Both the position numbers and the translations under genes were made by a program. The notes beneath the pieces are model-generated. The model was not told the origin of the DNA and did no database searches. It saw only the letters and a program-made list of their open reading frames with translations. Positions 53,441 to 64,000 of a stretch of DNA of 64,000 nucleotides are shown piece by piece. The first letter of the stretch is position 1; every line of letters starts with the position of its first letter. The stretch is from Acanthosoma haemorrhoidale (lineage: Eukaryota > Arthropoda > Insecta > Hemiptera > Acanthosomatidae): the NCBI GenBank assembly GCA_930367205.1, contig OV884014.1, positions 69,605,104 to 69,669,103 of the forward strand, read 5' to 3'.

Positions 53441-56400
53441 AAGAATATGATGATTTATTTTGGTATAACTTGTTTACAATTTATTTTTGGGTTTTAAAAT
53501 GTTTGTTTCAAGAGCTTTTAAAATTCAAGTAAAAAATATCATGTCCATCTGACATCATAAGCTGTTCATTGCACTATTTTTCTATTTTCCACTCATTAAT
53601 AATTGCAAGCCTGAAGCTAGAGGTTCTACTTTCAAACTGCTATCGTCTTCCGTCTATTTATTTTATATAGATGCCGTAAAAGTTATTATATCGAACTGAA
53701 ATTTTAAAGATATATTCGCCAACGCGTTTCAGCAATGTGATTATGTGTTGGTTGAAATGCAGTTACAGGAAGTAAAAAAAAAAAATACGTAAAATAAGAC
53801 GAGGTTTTTGATCTTCTAGTTCTGATTTTTAAAGTTTCGTTGCTTTTTCCCTCATGTTCAAGAATTTCTGGGGGGGGGGTGTCTTCTCAGGCAGTAATAT
53901 GAATAGAGTATTTTAATAGGTTTTTTTATACCAATATTTTTGTATCCTTAATTTTGTTTATCCATATTTCATTAATAATATTTAGTTTATAATCGATGTA
54001 AACGAGTTTTTTTAGGTAAAAAAAAAAAATTGTCCAATAGGTGAAAATGACGAGGCAGCAACTGATGATCCTTCCTCCTATCAACTAGTTGAACATTTAT
54101 TCTGAAGTTATAAAACCTCTGTACTCATATGATCTTGAAAAGTTCTATCTAGGAAACATTTGTTATTGTCTGATAACCTTTACACATGCTGTACATTCAA
54201 ACTTGGTCATTGGAGGTCAAGTATTCATTGCCTTGATAATTCCCACCGTTGCTTTATTTATACCGCTGGTTGCCATGTTTTGGCCTTATTTTAATAGAGT
54301 AAACTATCAGTAATATTCCCATCGGCGTAACATTGATATTATAAGAGCTCTATGAGGCGGAGGAGATAGGAAGAGAAAGCCGAAATATTCGCCTTTTACG
54401 CTGGCCCAAACCTTCAAGATGTGTCCTTCACTGCCTGTGGCCTCACATTCGTCTGTGCTGTACAAGCTGATATTTTTACTTTCCTATATCGTTAAAGTAC
54501 AGTCGTTTCGAAAAATAAGTTGCCATAGTTCAAATCTAATACGCAACATTTTCGGCGTCCCTGGTAATTGATGTCGATTGACGTGTAAATTATCAATATC
54601 GACGACTCGAGCTCATCTCATATGGTGTGCTTGAATACATTACCGTTAATTTGCCAGCTATCCATCTGCTGTGATTTCAGGCTAAAATACGCTTGGTAAG
54701 CTATCGACTAACCACTCATATAAACTCCGCTCATCAATGTGAACACTCTTCCTTCCTATGTTTCTATTTGTTCGGTGGTTGTCGATAAATAATATTTAAA
54801 TAAACACTCCTGAGGTTCACCGCAATGTTATTGTGGCTGCACAAAGGTGTAGTTAAATCGTTTTATGTCCTTTAGTTCCTTTTGTGGCGCAACCATGAAT
54901 TTTTTACGAGTGGGGATTTGAATTTTTTTTTAGGGGAGACTAAAAAATAAATATAATTAAGCATTTACACTTAGTCGGTAATAATTTAATGCAATACAAC
55001 ATATTTTACGCCGACAGCATTTGTGTATATCTTATGTTTTTTTTATATTTTTGGGTGGGATCTGCCTCAGGTCGGAGCAAAAATGAGGCGATTTAAAATT
55101 TTGGCCGACGTGCATGCACCTACCCGTGTTGTGTTGACTACTAACGTATTTTCGCCTCATTCTATTTTGAAGCGTCATCTCGGCTCATTCAGTCAATGTA
55201 AACACCGCTCATCGCTGTATAGTCTATTATATCTCATCTCACGAACAGTAAATTCTAGTTACAATTTAAGGAACAATCGAATTTCGTCCGCGAGTTCTAT
55301 TATAGCAATCGAAAAAAATATTGATATTGTAAGGATTTAAATTATTATTTTTCGGTTAAAATACATTTACTAGAAGTTTAATAAAACAACAATTAAACGC
55401 GATTACGATCGGGACCGTTTCGCTAACTTCCATAAAGGATGGTGTTTGTAGAGCCGCTGAATGAAAAGAACATGGGGTAGGTCATAGTGGTGAAGTGTGG
55501 GGTGCGCGGGAAACTGCTGTCCATTATAAAAACATTCGGCCAGGTGTTACTTACCCTAGTATGTAGCTCACACGATCAGGGATACAGCGGGAGGAGGATC
55601 TGTCCGATGGATTCTTGCCCGGGAAATTCTTCCCGGTTCGCTAACCTAAGCTCTGACTAGTTAGTTGGTTCCGCTGTGATCGCTCAACTCGGTAGTCCCC
55701 ACCCCTTTAAGCTTTATCACATCACAGCTCCGCAGCCATTTAACATTTTATGCTCTGATTGTTTCCCCGTGGTTATTGATGTATTAAACAACCAACAATA
55801 GAAACCGTTCCTTACAGCATGTTAGATTTTTTTTTTCAATATCCTAGTTTATTCGCATTTGTTTTTTTAGAGTGATTTTGAGTGAGCAAGATGGTTAAAC
55901 AAATAAAATGAAGTATGCTTGATGTTTCAATCAAGTCTCAATAATACGTATATTGCTAATTAGCCTTATTTAAAAAAAATTAATCGCCTTTCAGGCATTT
56001 CCTGAAATGGTATTTCTTTCCTAGTAGCTGCTAAATTTTTAATTCATGTTTTGTATCGCTTACTTATTTAATTTAAGTAACAATAGTTTCTTGCAGTGTT
56101 TATAGTGTTATTTTTTTAAAACAATATTCTTCAATATTACCTTGTGCTATTACGTTATCTATTTGTATTAATTAATGCCGAGTATTTTTTTTCACGGTAG
56201 TTCTATAAATATTTGAGATACTCAGGCTTCGGGCCATCTTTTTGATTGTCTTTTTTACTTTCTAAGCCCATTATAATATAATAATAATAGGCTAGACCAC
56301 CAGATTGGCTAGGTCTGTTTTGACTGACACGCCCCCCCCCCCCCCCGTAGCTATTATAATGGATGAAGCTACAAATAGATGAATAAAAGTGTTTTATTTC

Positions 56401-57159
56401 GGTCTGTTAGTGCAGGGTAGCTTTTACTGAGGGTTAAGGGCTGGAGCAGAAAGAATACCGTGTAACCTTTCCGCCCTTTTGCTCCCGAGGGGGGTGCCTA
56501 TGGGAACCGAGGGCGCCCACGGACCCGCCCTCCTGTATAGGGCCACTTTAATGTCTGTTTATTCACCGCAGGGCTTTAGTACTTGCCATCTCTATTGCTA
56601 CTTAAATACATTTACAAACCTAAAGAAATTGTATCAGGTAAAACAGAGGTCTTGAGTAATTAAAACGAAACCAAAAATTATCAGCAATAACAAAGATTTT
56701 ATTTGTAGATCTTGTAGGCTTGTTTCAAACCCTTAGATGAGATAGTTGAAGAATGGAAGTAAGATGTGCAATGCTTAACACATACCGGCCCCCCAATGTG
56801 TATTGATTAGTGCACATCTTACATCCGCTGACCAGGATCTGATGCAGGCATACATAGTATATGACGAAACTTCTTCGAGGCTTAACCGATCTTGCAACGA
56901 ATACATCCGTTTAATATTTTAACGGTCGCCATTATGGAATTCTCAACCTTCAGGTTTCACGTTATAGCCAATATGCTGGAATAAATCTCAACTAACCACA
57001 GCATTTGAAAAATGTAATAAAAATCATCGTGCTTTATCGTACTGCGGGTCCGTTATGAATGTTCTGGGTTCAATACCTCGACGGATAGGCCGAGCTGCCT
57101 CATGTATAATAACCCTCCCCTCCTCCTCTTGGTAGAGTAAACATGAGATAAGACGCACA

Positions 57160-57400
57160 CTCTTACAGGCGACGATGTAAACAGAGATAAGAGTCACACA
57201 TTAAAGGCTGGAGACGCGGCCTTATTGTGGAGCAGACTATAAGATTGTGCGTGTATAATAGGCGGTGTTGCCGCACCTATCCAGCCGGTAGGCAACACTG
57301 TCCTGTCTCTACCCGTGCTCTCTTCTTGGAGGAGCTCTTGCTTCGCTCTGTCGTCCGTCGGTCTTTTAGCTAGTGTCCGGGTGAGTTCATTTTTGCCGAG
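57160..57400 (+). promoter_or_regulatory. GC-richer patch, candidate internal promoter with non-coding first exon
   Basis: Contrasts with the AT-rich surroundings. It contains CTTCGCTCTGTCGTCCGTCG and ends TAGTGTCCGG before GTGAGTTC (a good donor). It could be an alternative MED13 5' exon or an enhancer. No coding frame is involved. Speculative. Confidence 0.25.
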
Positions 57401-60400
57401 CCTAAAGAATGAGGTTCTACTTTCGATCGGGTAACTGGCGATCGGATCAGAAATTTTAAAGCTGCATTCTGCGACATCATTAAATGTTCTGATTAGTTCG
57501 TGTTAAAAGTAAGATGTCATGTAATTGGAGGTATGTAAAAAAATAAGAAATAGTCCCTTTCTAAATTTTATGATTACTCAAGTTCCAGCTCAATACCTAT
57601 TTGGGGTAACAAGTTTGTTTGTACATCAGGTATAGTTTTCTCTCTCTAAATCACCTCATGGGATTTAGGACAAGCTTATCAGCTCCGGCTCGAGCTAACC
57701 CTTCGCCGGTATTGAATGCAGAATACCGCTGTCATAACTGCCCCCCCCCCCCCCGTTGTATCTACAAACAAAAATCTGCAACAGCAGACAGACGATTCGC
57801 AGTCAACGTCTCGATGAAATCAGCTTACAAGTGAGGTACGCAATAGTACAATATCGCAATGTTAGACTGGTGGACGATTAGGCAACGGGATTGTAATGTT
57901 ACTGGCTCGATGAAAGAATACTGTTGGCCGGATCCAACGTAAAATACCAGCTTTCTCTATAGTTGTCGGATTTGGTTTGTCTTCAAGTTGTGCCTAAATC
58001 AAATAAATTAATTTAATATCAAGTACAAATCAGCGAGAAAGAGGGTGTTGAATGCAAATAAGCAATATCGAGATGTTGCTCACGCGGGGACATTGTGAAA
58101 AAAATGCTTAGTATAGTTTACGTATATATTTATAGAATTTAATTAGCTGAAATATTGACACTGAAAACCCTATCGAAACGGCTCAGCAGGTATTAAACAC
58201 GCGTATCTATTGTAAACTCTCAAATCTTTTTTTTTTTCTAATTTCTTTTTGGCATTACTATCTTTAGCGTGCCTTTATATTGGGAGGAAAAAATCATAAT
58301 TTTAAATCTTGAAAATATATTATTAGTCTGGGGTGTTTATTTTTAAATATAACTCCATGAGGGTGAAATCGTTTTTGATCTCGCCCTGTACTTGTTCGAA
58401 AGTAAACCCTCCCCCTTCGTGCACGGCTGTAAACTCTCAATGTATCCTTGTACATATTCCATAACTTTTATATATATATTTTTAGCTATTTGTTCGTTTC
58501 TTTCCGCATTGACGTCATTGGTTGGTTGTCTGGCGTTTGTCAGGACATGTTCCAGCCACATTCTCTACTTTACAGATAAAGGTATATTTAGCTTATTAGA
58601 AGTTAACTTTCGGATTCTCTTTTTCGTTTTGTATGGGTTAGCTACATGTTAGTGTACCTTTGTTCGTATCGGATTTGTCCAATTAATAGAGCTCAAATAA
58701 TTGCTGAACTCGAAGGTCGATGCTTTACGTCCTTTCAGGTATCGGTCTTCTTGTTGTGTGTAGTTATTGAGATTTCAGAAGTCTTTGTCGCCTCAGAAGT
58801 CATACTAGATATAAAGTTCGACCCTCTCGCCGAATTAAGAATAAATTAAAGTCGGCAACGATGATAAGCATATCAAGTAAAGTTTTATCGCAAAATGGTT
58901 TACCTTTGGACTTTTTAGTTTTGAGGGGAAATCTATTACAATTGTTTCATTCGCCGTTGAACCACGTTACGTTGGCGTACTAGCGGATAGTTACGGGCTC
59001 CTGTTTCTGTTTTGCTTTTGTCGCAAATCCTAATGTTGTGTAATAAATAAGCAGTTAAAGATACGAGGTATAGTTATGATAAGTTTTATGACTGGCAGTT
59101 GAGGAAAGCGACGACTTGAGTTGACACACAGCCTTGAATGTCACCTCCGTCTTAAAAGTGTTCACTCCCAGTTCTCGTTCCATTCACATCTCTGAAGCAT
59201 TTGACATTTAAGTGTTGCACTTTACACGGTCTGAGGTGTCATTTTTAATATCATGCATTCCTCGACTCAAAAGGTGTTAGCTAATAAAAAATATACTCGA
59301 CAGCAAATTCTCTACCGGGGGGACGATCTTCACCTAGATATGTGAAGTGGCCGGTGGAACTAGCGCACGTTGATAGCGGTCCGTATTAAATAGGTCAGTG
59401 TATTAGAGCTCGCGATCCAGGCGTCCTTCACAACGTTTTCGCAGTTCTCTCGATGCTCAAAACTGCATTACAATGTTGTATTCAGTGGCACAATTGTTGT
59501 AGGTGGAGCAGTCCTGAGTAATGCATCTTGCGTTACGAAATTTAAGTCATACTGTCTGATAATTTCAATCAAGTGAAGTGATAAAGTGACATTGGGCAAA
59601 TGCCGTGTAGGCAATACCCGTACATGAAATTGGCCTTCGCACCCAGTACCCAACCGTAGTTATCTCAATAATAATAAATATTTTGCAGGTTTTAGTGGGT
59701 GAATTTATGGGAACAATTGATAACAATACATGTGGGAATTGGCATAATCTGTATATAATTTTATTTGTTCCACAAGTTATTGTTCTCGAGAAAAAGGGGT
59801 TGAAAAAAAAAAAAAAAAATGTTTTAAGCGTTGGTGGCGGAAATAAAAACGTCATGTTTATTTTCATTGCCTCCCACGTAGATTTTGACGATTTTATGTA
59901 CTGATAATCTGGTCATCTTTTCCAGTTATGAAATCTCCATTTATTTTGTCAAATTAAACATACTAATAATTGTTGCTATTGCTGAACATTTTTTATATGC
60001 CCCCTCCCACTAAGACGGTTAGTTGGTCGGACTGCATGAAGGTTGGAAGGTTGTGCCGCTGCCCTGAAGATATCGACATGACCCTCGGCCAGTCTGCCAG
60101 CCAGCACCGATTGATCCCACCTCTCAACAGAGCTATCCCAGGGTCGGCGGCTCTTGTATCTAACTCGATGTATTTAAGTTGATATGAGTTCTAGTCATGA
60201 CCAATAGGCCATAAAGCTCATTGGCTGATGACGGGTCTCAACGTTAACCATTCGCACTTATAGATTTATACTCCGTTATTAATGATAAGGAAACATTCGT
60301 GGCCCTATGATGTCAACCTCTTCTCCATTTCCAATCATCATACAGGCCAAAAATAAGCTGTCTAAGTGTAACTACGGACTTAATGTATGTAACTATGTAC

Positions 60401-60740
60401 CTAATGTATTAATTACCAATTATAAAACCGTTTTATTGTCTTTCCACAACTTATAACTACTTCTTTAATATTATAGCGCTTTTGACAGGTCTAAGCTTTC
60501 ATTTTTAGTCATCTTTACAACAAAATAAAAATTCAAATGATAAAAACTTTTACCTGCTCATATGGAGACATACTAATTACTATTATTATACATAGCAATG
60601 GTTACTTATTTGAAAAAATATTAAAATTCAAACATACACCACGTATGTAGTAAATAATTAATAACAAAAAACTATCATGTAACCATTAAAACCATAAAAA
60701 ATTATTAAAAATTGTCATAAAAACCTATTTAAAACACAGA

Positions 60741-60844
60741 TATACACAGGGGTGGCCTGAAAAGTTTCCTACCTCAACATGAAGATGATAATAAAATAAA
60801 TAAAAGCTTTGTTAGGTCGGAAACTTTTCAGACCACCCGTATAT
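60741..60844. mobile_element. Mariner-type MITE (copy 2) in MED13 intron 2
   Basis: Flanked by TA. The left end, ACAGGGGTGGCCTGAAAAGT, and the reverse complement of the right end, ACGGGTGGTCTGAAAAGTTT, are near-identical inverted repeats of about 28 bp. The internal block is shared with 28573-28614. About 100 bp, non-coding. Confidence 0.88.
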
Positions 60845-61962
60845 CAATCCTTTGGCTATGCACCAAGTTAATTAGGGATATATACCTCATCTGAAACATT
60901 ACTATATTTTTTCTATATACTAGGGTTGCTACCATTAATTACCAAATTATCATATCATATGAGATTTATAAAAAGGAATTTAACTGAAATTGTACATTAT
61001 TTTATTCACGCCAAGATCACAGCGAGTTGGGTTAATACTCGTGTTTCAATTTTCTATACGGATATGTTCTAGATCGGTTTAAAGGTGCAGTTAAAAATTG
61101 TTACACATGGTTATATATTGGTAATATGTGTAGTCGGTTACTGGTCAGAAAAACGTGGGTTAGGTCATACTTAGATGTGGGGGAAAATCCGTCCGTCCTA
61201 AAAACATTAGGATAGAGAATTCCATGTTACATCCCAAAGAAAAGGTTGACGTTTCTAGTCCCGTCTATAACTATAAAAAACAGAATCCACCAAGTCATTT
61301 AGAGTTAAAATGGACCCTAGCTGTGGAGTTTTACGGTTAACTATAAGTACAAGGGATCGATCGTTCTATACTAATTTAATTTTATTACGATCGCTGATTT
61401 AAGTCTGTATCAAGTACACTTGCGACTTTCCACTGCTCTCTCAAACCGGATAAACGATTGGTTGTATCTCAGCAAACCGGATCATATATCTGATTGAACT
61501 GTGGGGACACTTCAGATTTCATGTTAATCGATAAAATTATATCAGTGACGCCCTCACGACATCTGTTAAGCATGGTTATAGCAGCACTATTCAATTCGGT
61601 GACGTATTTTAGCTGTTAAGACAAAATCACTGCTGTCAGAATCAATGAGACCGTTAATCGTATAATTATCCAAGATGCCTACGCTGATTATAACTTGCCT
61701 GCTATGTCTAATTGAACCGCTTCAAAGATCCCCTCCTTACCTCCTTAGCGTCCCGGAATGGAACAAAAACTGGGAGCGGGCATCTGCTTCCTCTCGCCGA
61801 GGAAAAGCTTCCACCTGCGATCTGAGGATCTTGTAGATACTGGTTGATTCAGATATTAATGAACTCGCAAGTTTTTTTTCCATAATGTTAAAGATTATTT
61901 TTTAGTGATTCATCTACTACAGACCGTTTTTGTTAACAATATGAATTGCTGTGCTCAGATAG

Positions 61963-62170
61963 CAAAATGTTATAAGTCACTTTTCCTAACAAAGAGGACA
62001 TTCGCTTCACATTCCAGAGTCCATAATTACAATAATGTTATGAAAAATCACTAAGTTGTTTTACACGAGTGAACGTATCACCAATGATAGTTGGCTAATA
62101 CTTAAAGTCTTTTTTTATAGTGCTTACACTCTGGAATGTGAACTTCTTAACAAAAGTGACCTAACATTTT
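61963..62170. repeat. Imperfect long hairpin in MED13 intron 2
   Basis: The left arm (61963-62020) contains AAAATGTTATAAGTCACTTT and ends TCACATTCCAGAGT. The right arm (62128-62170) begins ACTCTGGAATGTGA and ends AAAGTGACCTAACATTTT. Arms are 43-58 bp with a loop of about 107 bp. Confidence 0.8.
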
Positions 62171-64000
62171 TCCATCGAGCACACAGATATATTGTCTTGG
62201 TTTGGCTTTGTGTTTAATCTTATTTCTAACGATCTTAGTCATTGAAAGTAATCTTTTCAAAAAATAATTAGACATATGAATATCTAAACTTAGTTTGTGA
62301 AGAGATTGTAAGCGAATGATTATAATTATACATGAGAATCTTGTGAATTACTCATAGTAAAATTCAAGATTTTATATGCGGGCTTATACACGAATAATAC
62401 TTATATGTAATAATACGTTGTTGGTTAAAAAAAATAAAAATAATAATTACAGGATCTACCCAACTGGCTTTCGCTTGTTAAATAATGTTCCTTCGGACTC
62501 TTAAATATGAGGCCTACCCCGAAATCCGACTTGAAACTATTGCTATTCGAGGAATCTACGAACTACCTTCAGCTCTGCTATATTTAGATTTGTATAAATG
62601 TTGGGCTGGGATATGAGCAAACACTTGAGCCTATCGACATTGTGCTGTTTAAGTGGCATCGATAAGAACCCATTGAGAACAGTAGCCTTATTGTTATACC
62701 TACTTATTGTTCGACGTCTTTTGTATTTATTCATGTCTCATATTTTGTGGGAATAAAAACTAAAGCCGGTATTGCCTTGATTTGAAATTCGAACTCAGAT
62801 CCTTGATGTACCTTAATCTAGTTGCAATAATAAGTGATATGAATCCATTGTACGAATACTTTTTTGTGAGTACCATTTGTCGTAGAAGTACTCACTTTAT
62901 GTTTTGATTTCTGGCAATTTCAAAGAAATGAAAGACATCTATCCTTGGGCATTTCTAATTTCTTGACTTATTTCGATGGTAATGTTTTCTGGAAGCTTAA
63001 AATTTTGTATTGCTTCTCTCACTACTCGCGTATAATCGGATAATTTGAGTGACAGATAAATGGTATTATCAACTACTGATAGCGTTATCTTTGATGTAAA
63101 CAAGAAGTGATGTAGTAAGAAGGTTGCCTAAACATGACCATTTTCTCATTTTACCTAGTCGGCTGACCAATAGATTCATTGAATTGATAAAAAATGCCTA
63201 TGTACTGAATGGTAGATGAATTGTTAACTTGGTTTCACTTTTGGAGCATTTATATTAAATTTCATTTTGTTTGAACAGATTCTATATGCCATGAAACTTA
63301 GCACGGGAGTACGCAATTTGTTGTAAAAGTTCCTTTGTTTTGGTTTAAAGCAATGGCATGCCGTTTATAGCTTAAGTTTGGCGTTAGAGAAATGACAGTG
63401 TCCCGAAAAGACATTTGTTCTCTCTCCCGTGCCCAGGCGCCCTAGATAAAAATAGCCGAGGGACGAGGCTTTGGTGAAAGTGACCACCTAGCAAGAGAAC
63501 CATTACACAACAAGAATATTTGATTTTCTAAAATCCAGTGCATGGATATGCAACAGCATATGTACATATGTTCACGAGAGAGGTCATCTAAAGACGAAAC
63601 ACGCCTTTCCTGACACCTCTAGCTGCTCGCTGGTCTCACAGCGCCATTGAGTTAATTCATTACGTAATGTCGTAGTTAGTAGTAGTATGCCATTTTTTAC
63701 AAATAACTATGTTCGTTTACACAATTAGCTGTTACCGATTGAGGTGCTAGTTCTATCCTAATTGTACTTATGTTTAAGTCAAGTGAAATAAATCGCCCCC
63801 TTGATGGGTGGGTAGTGTATTCCTGGGAAATAGGAAAGCATTAAAGCAGAAGGGCATTCTTGCCATTTATTTATTGCCTCCATAAATTTATAGAAAAAGT
63901 CCTTATGATAATTATTGGTTAAAGTGATATGTAAATAAGTGTTTTCTCATTTATCTCTCTAATTAAAGGTCAATGAATTTTAAGTAGTATTTTGATAAAT

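Larger units (their letters stand above)
52751..64000 (+). other. MED13 intron 2 (at least 11.2 kb)
   Basis: Holds SINE-like sequence near 53.3 kb, a MITE at 60.74 kb, a hairpin at 62.0 kb and several relatively GC-rich, CpG-containing patches (about 55.4-55.8, 56.4-56.6, 57.1-57.4, 59.1-59.5 and 61.7 kb). No convincing exon of any gene was found on either strand. Confidence 0.6.

Noticed and set aside
56333..56346. Poly-C run (also 57741-57754, 31371-31379, and poly-G at 33568-33580) as a structural element
   Set aside because: Simple homopolymers are prone to sequencing error, with nothing else around them to suggest function.
58343..58652. Overlapping 72- and 86-codon ORFs on opposite strands
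   Set aside because: No family resemblance and no splice or start context tying them to a gene; expected by chance in a GC-richer patch.

Overview
This is a 64 kb piece of an insect nuclear genome. The evidence is AT-rich sequence, GT-AG introns from about 70 bp to several kb, arthropod-type transposons (mariner, piggyBac, PIF/Harbinger, tRNA-derived SINEs) and animal genes that match insect orthologues best from memory. A hemipteran or other non-dipteran insect seems plausible, but I cannot fix the order from sequence alone.

Five protein-coding genes can be supported. (1) 29-7173 (+): the 3' end of a filamin-repeat gene, most like jitterbug (nine exons; the gene starts upstream of the window). 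(2) 8014-11021 (-): a complete three-exon COX6A gene (cytochrome c oxidase subunit 6A, Drosophila levy). Its exons are too small or too divided to show as single long ORFs. (3) 17306-47322 (+): the whole coding sequence of hobbit/BLTP2 (KIAA0100 family, bridge-like lipid transfer protein). I reconstructed it as 39 exons in one continuous reading frame of 2146 codons, including a 59-bp first coding exon that encodes the N-terminal membrane anchor. (4) 47720-48728 (-): complete mRpL50, five exons, 211 codons. (5) 48917 onward (+): the first two coding exons of MED13 (skuld), which run off the window. Its second intron fills at least the last 11 kb.

Layout: filamin and COX6A converge with about 0.8 kb between stops. 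COX6A and hobbit diverge across a 6.3 kb gap full of broken transposons (PIF/Harbinger, mariner, a MULE/ZSWIM3-like remnant, SINEs). Hobbit and mRpL50 converge with under 400 bp between stops. mRpL50 and MED13 diverge from a compact shared promoter of about 190 bp that carries CACGTG and CCAAT motifs.

The genes are functionally unrelated housekeeping or developmental genes, so no operon or pathway links them. I found no new gene system. The most interesting material is non-coding: a roughly 1.3 kb foldback element in a hobbit intron, several smaller hairpin or MITE-like elements, a tRNA-headed SINE family with a shared TTTCTTTGGCTAATAATTA-type tail, an internally deleted piggyBac sitting beside one such SINE, a duplicated splice-acceptor segment in the filamin gene, a minimal uORF overlapping the MED13 start codon, and a possible truncating cassette exon in hobbit.
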